This document shows positions 7,005 to 13,096 of a DNA stretch of 13,096 nucleotides, in pieces. Position 1 is the first letter of the stretch. Each line of letters starts with the position of its first letter. This DNA comes from JBKEAJ01 sp047975005 (lineage in GTDB: Bacteria; Bacteroidota; Bacteroidia; Bacteroidales; Prolixibacteraceae). Both the position numbers and the translations under genes were made by a program. The notes beneath the pieces were generated by a model. The model was not told the origin of the DNA. It did no database searches and saw only the letters and a list, made by a program, of their open reading frames with translations. The DNA lies in the NCBI GenBank assembly GCA_047975005.1, contig JBKECW010000046.1:1-13096 (forward strand), given 5' to 3'.

Positions 7005-7226
7005 TTACAGTCTATCATTTTGCGTAGCTTCTGCGAATATGCATTTACTTCGGTCTAACTTACCGCATCCCCAAAGAGTGTCAATATATTCGCCTCTTTG
7101 ATATTTAAGGTAGTAGTACGCATGTTACCATACGTCCATGACTAGGAGAGGAGTGCCTTGTATATCAGAAGTAGACGTCAAAGGGTTGTCCTGATTTGTA
7201 GTGAATTTTCCGGCTTTATTTATTCC
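7005..7226 (-). pseudogene. Relic of Fe/Mn superoxide dismutase C-terminal domain
   Basis: In one minus-strand frame the gap between the two flanking genes reads NKAGKF (7220-7203), NQDNPL (7196-7179) and GTPLLVMDVW (7157-7128), then TAA (7127-7125), then HAYYYLKYQ (7124-7098) and RGEYIDTLW (7097-7071). These are the hallmark blocks of Fe/Mn SOD, including the signature D-x-W-E-H-A-Y-Y that carries two metal ligands. Its Glu codon is replaced by TAA. One extra Tyr, in a GTAGTAGTA triplet run, and about one or two missing residues after YQ show further decay. Similarity fades after the Trp, though the frame stays open to TAA at 7005-7007. The N-terminal two thirds of SOD are absent: the frame has a TGA at 7232-7230 and the acyl-CoA synthetase gene ends at 7343. 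SOD would have detoxified superoxide. Confidence 0.82.
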
Positions 7227-7342
7227 CGTTCATCTTCGCCTCGATTTTTTTTTATCAAGGTGAAGACAAATACATGTAGCAATAATCAAAGCAGGTATAT
7301 TCGGCAGTAAGATAGTTGGAGCCAGTGAGTTTAGTGCTCCTC

Positions 7343-8971
7343 CTAGCTGTACAAGAATCGTTTTATTTTCATTGTCGGAGTTTTCTCGAAAGGAATAGGC
7401 TGTAGCATTACAGTCTGCAAACGTGAGAATTTGTTCACATCTTCGTTAATACTTTTCTGAATCTCTCTCAATATCTCGTCTACTTTTTCGTGTAAGGAGC
7501 CTTTAAACTGGATGTATCTTTCTTCAAGTTCTTCTATATTTAGATGAACCATTGCTATTAGTTTGCCTTTTTGCTCCAATACCAGAGACTCTAGTACATA
7601 GTCCTTTCTGTTGATTAAGGATTCTATCTCTTCCGGATAGATATTTTCACCACTTGCCCCGAGAATCATGTTTTTAATACGTCCTTTGATGAATAGGGAG
7701 CCTTTTTCAAACTTGCCAAGGTCGCCAGTTTTAAACCAGCCGTCTTCTGTGAACGACTGTTTTGTTAAATCGTCGTTTTTGTAATATCCTTGCATGATAT
7801 TTTCACCTTTTGCCTGAATCTCGCCTTCGCCAGAAATTGGGTCAGCATTAGCAATTCTAAGTTTTACACCACTGAAGGTTGCTCCTGTAGACAAATATCG
7901 CAGGTTTCCTTTTACACCACCTGCTAACAAGGGAGATGTTTCTGTAAGTCCATATCCAATAGCCAGAGGAAACTTGGCGTCCATCAGGAAGCGCTCGCAT
8001 TCGTTGTCAAGTTTTGAACCTCCTACTCCAAAAAACTTGAGTTTTCCTCCAAATGTTTTGGCTAGCTTCTTACCTATTATCCGGCTAAGAATTATGCGAG
8101 TGGGACGAAATCTGTATAAGGACTTTGTTATTACGCTGTTGTTTATCTCTTTGAGAATTTTTCCTCTATATATTTTTTCTATTATTAACGGGACAGAAAA
8201 CATCAGTGTTGGTTGCACTTGTTTGAGGGCGGGTAGCAAAGCTGCTGCAGTTGGAGCTTTTCGCAGGTAATGCATTGAGCTCCCGTATAACGTGGGGTAT
8301 ATTAGTCCCAATGTATTTTCGAAGGTGTGCGACAATGGCAGTATGGACAAAAAACGATCATTTTCGTCTATTGGTTGTAGGTGTCTACATTGGTATGCTG
8401 TCCATAAAATGTTTTTATGAGATAGCATAACTCCTTTTGATACGCCAGTTGTGCCAGACGTATATATTATTGATAAAAGTTGATTTTCATCTATTACAAC
8501 CTTTTGATAATCGCTTGCAGTAGCATCGGAAATAGATACAGAGCCATTTTTTGTAATTTCTTCAAAGTTTTCTATGCTGAACACTTTTAATTTAGGCAAA
8601 ACATCGGTATCAATTTTAGAAATTAGGAGACTAGACGTAAATACGGCTTCGGTTTCAGAATGTTCGAGAATATTAGTGACTTCTTTGTTCGAGAAATCAG
8701 GCAAGATAGGGACGACAATCGCACCTGTATAAGCTATTGCAAAATAAGATACTGCCCAATTAGGCATATTGCTACTTAGAATTGCAATCTTAGAACCAGA
8801 ACCTATCCCTATTGATTGCAACTTTGCAGCTAAGGTTTCAACTTGCTCCTTTAGCTCTTTGTAAGTAATGACTTGTTCGCCTGCAAAACCAAGGGCTGCT
8901 CTGTTGGAGTATTTTTCAAAACTTGTTCTTAGAGCAGTAGGTAAATCAAATGACCTCTTTTTTATATTCAT
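7343..8971 (-). CDS. Long-chain acyl-CoA synthetase (AMP-binding, FadD-like)
   Basis: This adenylate-forming enzyme activates fatty acids with ATP and CoA via an acyl-AMP intermediate, for lipid synthesis or degradation. Residue numbers here are for the longer form starting at 8986. The ATP P-loop YTSGTTGVSKG is at 175-185, the adenine motif GYGLTETSP at 344-352, and GWFKTGDLG has the ribose-binding Asp422. The hinge region is around IKGRIKNMIL (433-442), and the C-terminal catalytic Lys540 is in PTMKIKR. All core motifs are intact, and the C-terminus KRFLYS is normal for the family. I prefer ATG 8971 (MNIKKRSFDLPTAL, 542 aa). ATG 8986 adds five residues with no family support. Chain-length specificity is not readable. 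The gene stands alone, divergent from degQ and upstream of the sod relic. Confidence 0.9.
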   Translation of the reverse strand: MNIKKRSFDLPTALRTSFEKYSNRAALGFAGEQVITYKELKEQVETLAAKLQSIGIGSGSKIAILSSNMPNWAVSYFAIAYTGAIVVPILPDFSNKEVTNILEHSETEAVFTSSLLISKIDTDVLPKLKVFSIENFEEITKNGSVSISDATASDYQKVVIDENQLLSIIYTSGTTGVSKGVMLSHKNILWTAYQCRHLQPIDENDRFLSILPLSHTFENTLGLIYPTLYGSSMHYLRKAPTAAALLPALKQVQPTLMFSVPLIIEKIYRGKILKEINNSVITKSLYRFRPTRIILSRIIGKKLAKTFGGKLKFFGVGGSKLDNECERFLMDAKFPLAIGYGLTETSPLLAGGVKGNLRYLSTGATFSGVKLRIANADPISGEGEIQAKGENIMQGYYKNDDLTKQSFTEDGWFKTGDLGKFEKGSLFIKGRIKNMILGASGENIYPEEIESLINRKDYVLESLVLEQKGKLIAMVHLNIEELEERYIQFKGSLHEKVDEILREIQKSINEDVNKFSRLQTVMLQPIPFEKTPTMKIKRFLYS

Positions 8972-9023
8972 ATGTATATTACACACTTTATGTACACAGT
9001 AACATGCTTATAATACCAGTGAA

Positions 9024-9031
9024 CAAAGATA
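9024..9031 (-). promoter_or_regulatory. -7 promoter element for the acyl-CoA synthetase gene
   Basis: The minus strand reads TATCTTTG, an exact TAnnTTTG match, 37-52 bases upstream of the two candidate starts. No TTTG was found 19-21 bases further upstream, so the -33 box is missing or degenerate. Confidence 0.5.
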
Positions 9032-9327
9032 ATGTTTTTTTTTGTGATTGTAGGTATTCTTAACGGTATTTTGGTATTTGTGGTTTTAGGTATTTTGTCT
9101 TTTTTTACATTTAAAATGCTTGTGTGTAGTGTGTTATGAAGGAAATTTGGGGAAAGGGGTGATGTTTTGGGCATTGCAGAGATATGCAGATTTAAGTGTT
9201 AATAGGATAACGAGTTGTAAAATATCGCAGAATAAGCCTATGCACTTTAGAATATTCAGAGAGATACGACCCTTTCTTTTCGCAGCCTTAAGATTGAGGC
9301 TCCAAACAATCAGTTAATTAAGAGTCG

Positions 9328-9407
9328 TTACTGCTCAATGGAGCAGTAAAAAAGGATTATGAGATACCAGCAGTTACTTTTTTAATGCTTCTTATAAGTG
9401 AGAAGCA
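9328..9407. other. Cluster of three stem-loops, candidate structured RNA
   Basis: TTACTGCTC (9328-9336) pairs perfectly with GAGCAGTAA (9341-9349). TAAAAAAG (9347-9354) can pair with CTTTTTTA (9377-9384). TGCTTCT (9386-9392) pairs with AGAAGCA (9401-9407). ACTGCT can also pair with a second AGCAGT at 9369-9374, allowing an alternative fold. The cluster does not show motifs of tmRNA, RNase P, SRP RNA or tRNA. Confidence 0.4.
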
Positions 9408-9606
9408 AACCGCTACAAGTATATATACTGCATGAGTATGTGTGTTGGCATTCTGATATTAGTCTGAGAGAGGTTAATAAAAAGTTAAATTTACTAATGA
9501 GATAGCGCTGGTACAATAAGAGTAGACCTCTATGCGTACTATTAACATGAAGCTAGTTATGAGAAAAGTTCTCGAATGCTAGAATGATTATAAAAAGAGA
9601 CTAATA

Positions 9607-9644
9607 GATATTAGACAAACAGTCATTTAGAGCGGTCTAATATC
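9607..9644. repeat. Perfect 10-bp inverted repeat with 18-base loop
   Basis: GATATTAGAC (9607-9616) and GTCTAATATC (9635-9644) are exact reverse complements. The site lies 258 bases upstream of degQ. No T-run follows on either strand. It could be an operator or part of a transcript hairpin. Confidence 0.55.
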
Positions 9645-9819
9645 CCATATCTAAAAACTAAAAAATAAACACACGAAAACTAAGTTGTCTTATTGAATTG
9701 AACATTTACTTAATAATATCGTTATTGTATAGGTAGTGACGATAATCTTGAGTGCACTAAACTCTTAGGTTGAGTCTACGTGTAGCAAACACCAGATGTA
9801 TGATAAAGCTCGAGATTTT

Positions 9820-9838
9820 TTAGTATTGTAAATACTAA
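9820..9838 (+). repeat. Hairpin upstream of degQ
   Basis: TTAGTATT and AATACTAA pair perfectly around GTA, and a third copy of TTTAGTATT follows at 9852-9860. It lies 64 bases before degQ and may be in its leader or promoter region. Confidence 0.4.
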
Positions 9839-9901
9839 GTCTATAAAAGAGTTTAGTATTTTATGTAAACAAGAAGTATAACAGTAAAAACTAATTTAGT
9901 T

Positions 9902-11356
9902 ATGAAGCAATTGAAGAATGTTTTATTAGTATCAGTAGTGTCTATATTATGTGTAATAGTTTGCTTGGCAGTATATACTAAGTATTTTCTGCCTAGCACG
10001 GTTGAGATTTCACAGGAAGAAACTTCTACGCCTTTTCAATTTACATCCGTTTCGGCATCAAGCGAAACATTGCCCGATTTAACCTATGCCGCAGAAAAAA
10101 GTGTTCATGCAGTGGTGCATATAACCTCGTCGAAAGAACTACAAGGGAGACAATATAGTAATCCTTTATATGAATTTTTCTATGGCGATAGATATCAACA
10201 ACAGCCACGGGTTCAAGAGGCTACCGGTTCAGGAGTAATAATCTCGCAGGATGGTTATATCGCCACAAACAACCATGTGATAGAGGATGCTGAGAATATA
10301 AAGGTAGTGCTAAACGACAAGCGAGAATTTAAAGCCGAACTTGTGGGTACAGATCCTAATACAGATATCGCCTTATTGAAGATAGATGCGAAAGAGTTGC
10401 CTTTTCTTACCTTCAAAAATTCTAATGACTTGAGACTCGGCGAGTGGGTTTTAGCAGTAGGTAATCCTTATAATTTAACATCTACAGTTACGGCGGGGAT
10501 TGTAAGTGCAAAGGCACGCAATATTGGCATAATCGGTAGTAACTCTAGCTCTGGCAAAATGCCAATTGAGGCATTCATACAAACGGATGCCGCAGTAAAT
10601 CCGGGTAATAGCGGAGGAGCATTGGTGAATATGGCAGGTGATTTGGTCGGAATAAATACGGCAATAGCCTCTCGTACAGGGTCATATACCGGATATTCTT
10701 TTGCAGTACCGTCTACAATCGTTAAAAAAGTTGTTGACGATCTGAAGCAGTACGGAACAGTGCAACGTGCTATGCTAGGTGTTGGTATAACCAACCTGGA
10801 TGGAGAATTAGCCAAAAAATATAATATCAAAAGCACAAAAGGGGTTTATGTTACAGCAGCAGCAGCAGGTCTGGCAGCTGATAAAGCAGGAATAAAAGAA
10901 GGAGATGTTATATTGGAGATTGACAGAAAGGAGATTAATTCCGTAGGACAGCTTCAAGAAGCTATCGGTCAGCATAGACCCGGCGATAAGATTGTTGTTA
11001 AAATTCTCCGCGACAACAATGAGCAGTCCAAGACGGTGGAATTAATGAATGAGCATGGAAACACAGAAGCTGTAAAAAATACAGTGGAAATTTATGGTGC
11101 AATCATGCAAAATATCACCTATGACGAGAAGTCTAGACTTGGTATAAATAATGGAGTTGTTATAACCGAAATAAGTAGCGGGCGACTAAAAGAGGAGGGT
11201 GTGAAGAAAGGATTTATTATCACCCGCGTGAACAAAGAGCCTATTGGCAACGTTAATGATTTATTATCTATGGTTGATCGTGCAGATGGAGTTGTTCTTC
11301 TAGAGGGAGTATACAAAGATGGACGAAGAGCCTATTACACTTTTATGAAGTCATAG
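9902..11356 (+). CDS. degQ: DegQ/HtrA-family periplasmic serine protease
   Basis: DegP/DegQ (Do family) proteases degrade and chaperone misfolded envelope proteins. An N-terminal hydrophobic segment (about 7-25) serves as signal peptide or membrane anchor. The trypsin-like domain spans about 58-285, with catalytic His125 in TNNHVIEDA, Asp155 in NTDIALLKI and Ser237 in GNSGGALVN. PDZ1 (about 288-382) begins near RAMLGVGI. A second, shorter PDZ (about 395-484) begins near VEIYGA. The length of 484 aa fits Do-family proteins with two PDZ domains. Inside PDZ1 a (CAG)5 run at 10854-10868 encodes part of an alanine stretch. The gene is followed by a strong hairpin terminator and then rpoD, which is a familiar neighbour order in Bacteroidales. 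ATG 9902 has no Shine-Dalgarno. Confidence 0.93.
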   Translation: MKQLKNVLLVSVVSILCVIVCLAVYTKYFLPSTVEISQEETSTPFQFTSVSASSETLPDLTYAAEKSVHAVVHITSSKELQGRQYSNPLYEFFYGDRYQQQPRVQEATGSGVIISQDGYIATNNHVIEDAENIKVVLNDKREFKAELVGTDPNTDIALLKIDAKELPFLTFKNSNDLRLGEWVLAVGNPYNLTSTVTAGIVSAKARNIGIIGSNSSSGKMPIEAFIQTDAAVNPGNSGGALVNMAGDLVGINTAIASRTGSYTGYSFAVPSTIVKKVVDDLKQYGTVQRAMLGVGITNLDGELAKKYNIKSTKGVYVTAAAAGLAADKAGIKEGDVILEIDRKEINSVGQLQEAIGQHRPGDKIVVKILRDNNEQSKTVELMNEHGNTEAVKNTVEIYGAIMQNITYDEKSRLGINNGVVITEISSGRLKEEGVKKGFIITRVNKEPIGNVNDLLSMVDRADGVVLLEGVYKDGRRAYYTFMKS

Positions 11357-11378
11357 AGAGTTCTGCTTATTAGGGGGA

Positions 11379-11418
11379 TTTTATTTCTAGTCTAAGTATA
11401 GACTAGAAATAAAATTTT
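11379..11418 (+). terminator. Rho-independent-type terminator of degQ
   Basis: A perfect 16-bp stem (TTTTATTTCTAGTCTA / TAGACTAGAAATAAAA) with an AGTA loop is followed by TTTT. It starts 23 bases after the degQ stop. The T-run is short, but the stem is long. Confidence 0.8.
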
Positions 11419-11455
11419 CAGCTAGTAGTTTTAAAGTATTGATTATAAACGTAGC

Positions 11456-11487
11456 TTTGGTAGTCTAAAAAAAAAAGACTACTTTTG
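11456..11487 (+). promoter_or_regulatory. Consensus Bacteroidota promoter of rpoD
   Basis: TTTG (11456-11459), a 20-base spacer and TACTTTTG (11480-11487) match TTTG-N20-TAnnTTTG exactly. Transcription should start near 11492, giving a leader of roughly 17 bases before ATG 11509. The spacer carries an inverted repeat and an A-tract. Confidence 0.85.
11460..11482 (+). repeat. Inverted repeat in the rpoD promoter spacer
   Basis: GTAGTCT (11460-11466) and AGACTAC (11476-11482) flank nine A bases. The right arm overlaps the first bases of the -7 box. The left arm begins immediately after the -33 box. It could be an operator, or the A-tract may shape the promoter by curvature. Confidence 0.55.
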
Positions 11488-11508
11488 CGTTTCAATTTAA
11501 GAGAGAGT

Positions 11509-12369
11509 ATGAGACAGTTAAAAATCACGAAGTCAATAACAAATCGCGAAAGTGCATCACTAGATAAGTATCTACAAGAGATAGGTCGAGAGGATCTTAT
11601 TACAGTAGATGAAGAGGTGGAGTTGGCTCAGCGTATCAAAAAAGGCGATAGAATAGCCCTCGATAAGCTGACCAGAGCAAACTTGCGTTTTGTGGTTTCT
11701 GTTGCAAAGCAATATCAAAATCAAGGACTAACATTACCAGACTTGATAAACGAGGGAAATCTCGGGTTGATAAAGGCAGCCGAGAAATTTGATGAGACTC
11801 GTGGTTTTAAATTTATATCATATGCAGTCTGGTGGATTAGACAATCCATCTTGCAGGCACTAGCTGAGCAATCTAGAATCGTGAGATTGCCATTAAATCA
11901 AGTAGGCTCTTTAAATAAGATAAATAAAGCATTCTCAAAGTTTGAACAAGAGAATGAGCGCAAGCCTTCACCAGAGGAACTGGCAGAATTGCTGGATATC
12001 CCTGCAGAGAAAGTAGCTGATACATTGAAGGTCTCTGGGCGTCATATCTCAGTAGATGCTCCTTTTGTAGAGGGAGAGGACAATAGCCTGTTAGACGTGT
12101 TAGTAAATAATGATTCTCCTAAGGCAGATGTACTGCTTATGCACGAATCATTGGCAGGAGAAATTAATCGAGTATTGTCGACGTTGACGGATAGGGAGAG
12201 TGATATTGTAAAGATGTTTTTTGGCATTGGTTGTCAGGAAATGACTCTCGAAGAGATTGGGGAAGAGTTTGGTCTGACACGCGAAAGAGTCCGTCAGATA
12301 AAAGAAAAAGCAATACGCCGTTTGAGGCATACGTCCAAGAGCAAGCTTCTAAAAAGCTATCTAGGATAA
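11509..12369 (+). CDS. rpoD: Primary sigma factor RpoD (SigA), short Bacteroidota form
   Basis: This is the sigma-70 family housekeeping factor that directs core RNA polymerase to promoters such as the TTTG/TAnnTTTG ones seen here. The start at ATG 11509 gives MRQLKITKSITNRESASLDK and 286 aa, the usual compact Bacteroidota length without the large region 1.1. A TTG at 11485 is rejected because it lies inside the -7 box. Region 1.2 covers DKYLQEIGREDLIT. Region 2 is next, with NLRFVVSVAKQYQNQGL, DLINEGNLGLIKAAEKFD (2.1-2.2) and the melting/-10 contact block RGFKFISYAVWWIRQSI (2.3-2.4). Region 3 is around KPSPEELAELLDI. Region 4 contains TLEEIGEEFGLTRERVRQIKEKAIRRLR, the -33 recognition helix-turn-helix. 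It is transcribed alone, with its own promoter and terminator. Confidence 0.96.
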   Translation: MRQLKITKSITNRESASLDKYLQEIGREDLITVDEEVELAQRIKKGDRIALDKLTRANLRFVVSVAKQYQNQGLTLPDLINEGNLGLIKAAEKFDETRGFKFISYAVWWIRQSILQALAEQSRIVRLPLNQVGSLNKINKAFSKFEQENERKPSPEELAELLDIPAEKVADTLKVSGRHISVDAPFVEGEDNSLLDVLVNNDSPKADVLLMHESLAGEINRVLSTLTDRESDIVKMFFGIGCQEMTLEEIGEEFGLTRERVRQIKEKAIRRLRHTSKSKLLKSYLG

Positions 12370-12390
12370 TAATAAAAGATCTTAATCTAG

Positions 12391-12431
12391 AAATGCCGGA
12401 TATAAAATCAATATATCCGGCATTTTTTTTT
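12391..12431 (+). terminator. Strong intrinsic terminator of rpoD
   Basis: A 13-bp stem AAATGCCGGATAT / ATATCCGGCATTT with a 9-base loop ends in a run of nine T bases (12423-12431). It begins 21 bases after the rpoD stop codon. Confidence 0.92.
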
Positions 12432-13096
12432 GCATAGTCTTCTTCTGTATAGTATAATTCAAATTTATCAAGCCATAGGCGCATGGTGATGCGTTCTAAC
12501 AAATATATGTACTCGTTACTTACCAGTTGCAAATCCGAGAGAAAAAGAGGATACATTTGTAACATGTATATTTGACACGAGTGTATAAAGATGTATACAA
12601 GCGCTACTAGTTCAGTGTATACATTTCTATTCACTGGAATAATACAGTACAAATATGTATCGCTCGTATTTATACCTAGACTCGAACAAGTTTTTCTTAT
12701 TTTGTATACAAGCTACTCAATCCATACAATTACTTATTTCTGATGTATCTGCTTACAAGTACCCACTCTGAATAACACATGCAATAGTTCCCTTTATTTA
12801 TGCATAATAGCGATATTTCTGATTGAGCAAGGACTCTTATAAGAAACATTCACCAATTCAAAATCGAGTGTCTAAAGTGAAACTGTAGTTATTTATTGTA
12901 ATTTGATGTATATTAGTAGTATAGGTCTTCGTGTAAGCAGAAGAGTGCCCGATAATTAAGAAATAAATACACTTTATATCAAGTTGCGCATTAGTATAGG
13001 GTTGTATTACCCTGGTTATAAGCATGCTAGTTAAATGTTAAAATCTTTTTGTGCGATTGAGATATTTGAGATGTATTCGATCTTTATTAGCCGCCA
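12432..13096. other. 665-base stretch without a recognisable gene (to window edge)
   Basis: I see no supported gene, tRNA or rRNA. An open minus-strand frame starting at 12652 runs into antisense of rpoD. Its part at about 12430-12540 has protein-like codons but no family I recognise. Three TGTATACA palindromes lie at 12592-12599, 12616-12623 and 12703-12710. A small hairpin AGGGT / ACCCT lies near 12998-13013. An ATG at 13071 opens a frame running off the window edge, too short to judge. Confidence 0.6.
12592..12717. repeat. TGTATACA palindromes and a direct repeat
   Basis: TGTATACA occurs at 12592, 12616 and 12703. The first and third copies extend into a longer direct repeat TGTATACAAGC-(GC)-TACT that differs by a 2-base insertion. 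AT-rich context makes chance occurrence possible. Confidence 0.4.

Larger units (their letters stand above)
9032..9901. other. 870-base gap without a recognisable gene, rich in inverted repeats
   Basis: No frame on either strand gives a peptide I recognise. The longest open stretch, 9120-9317 (+), starts at TTG and has no family features. The gap holds GGTATT repeats near 9053-9095, a stem-loop cluster at 9328-9407, a 12-base palindrome at 9418-9429, an inverted repeat at 9607-9644 and a hairpin at 9820-9838. No exact TAnnTTTG element was found ahead of degQ. It may hold the degQ regulatory region, an unrecognised structured RNA or worn-out genes. Confidence 0.6.

Noticed and set aside
9120..9317. 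65-codon open frame on the plus strand
   Set aside because: It has a TTG start, no recognisable motif, no promoter and no neighbour context.
9328..9354. 9-bp hairpin next to a six-base A run as a terminator
   Set aside because: The A run follows on the plus strand and the T run precedes on the minus strand, so neither direction has the required order.
10854..10868. (CAG)5 run in degQ as a phase-variable repeat
   Set aside because: Triplet changes would keep the frame, and an alanine stretch is tolerated in PDZ1. The run is short.
11485..11508. TTG start extending RpoD by eight residues
   Set aside because: It lies within the TACTTTTG -7 box, upstream of the predicted transcription start, and the family begins at MRQLKI.
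12460..12467. Exact TAAATTTG -7 box on the minus strand
   Set aside because: No -33 box at 19-21 bases and no gene in the direction of transcription. It would read antisense into rpoD.
12164..12652. 162-codon open frame on the minus strand
   Set aside because: Most of it is antisense to rpoD and it reads through the rpoD terminator. No family features were seen.
12661..12700. TTGTTCGAGTCTA on the minus strand as a tRNA T-arm
   Set aside because: The flanking bases do not form a five-pair T stem, and no acceptor or anticodon arm fits.

Overview
The window is AT-rich DNA from a member of the Bacteroidota, most likely the order Bacteroidales. Four things point there. The gene neighbourhood HU protein - tiny AURKAIP1/COX24-type protein - RNase G - DUF4296 lipoprotein is characteristic. 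The primary sigma factor is the short 286-residue form that begins MRQLKITKSITNRES. Two promoters (upstream of hup and rpoD) fit the Bacteroidota TTTG-N20-TAnnTTTG pattern exactly. Almost all starts lack a Shine-Dalgarno sequence. Several signs of gene decay (a nonsense-disrupted btuR, a superoxide dismutase remnant and two long gene-free gaps) suggest a host-restricted or genome-reducing lineage. That last point is inference.

Layout. 1-1082 (+): the 3' part of btuR (cobalamin adenosyltransferase) with an in-frame TAG, overlapping a Dph6-like PP-loop ATPase gene. 1083-1221: leader with two hairpins, one resembling an ARG box, then argE (1222-2280). 2407-2438: consensus promoter for a likely five-gene operon of hup, a 30-codon basic protein gene missed by usual length cut-offs, rng, a DUF4296 lipoprotein gene and an amidohydrolase gene (to 6158). 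6186-8986 (-): a class I glutamine-amidotransferase-type peptidase C26 gene and a long-chain acyl-CoA synthetase gene, separated by 0.4 kb that holds the sod relic. 9032-9901: gap with several inverted repeats and no gene. 9902-12369 (+): a DegQ/HtrA periplasmic protease gene with its own terminator, then rpoD with a consensus promoter and a strong terminator. 12432-13096: gap without a recognisable gene.

The intact genes are mainly core functions: nucleoid structure, RNA processing and transcription initiation, envelope protein quality control, arginine biosynthesis, fatty-acid activation and salvage of small metabolites. No mobile element, CRISPR array, rRNA or tRNA was seen. I found no clearly new multi-gene system. 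The most notable items are the two broken genes, the small ribosome-associated-type protein gene, the operator-like palindromes and the structured gap upstream of degQ.
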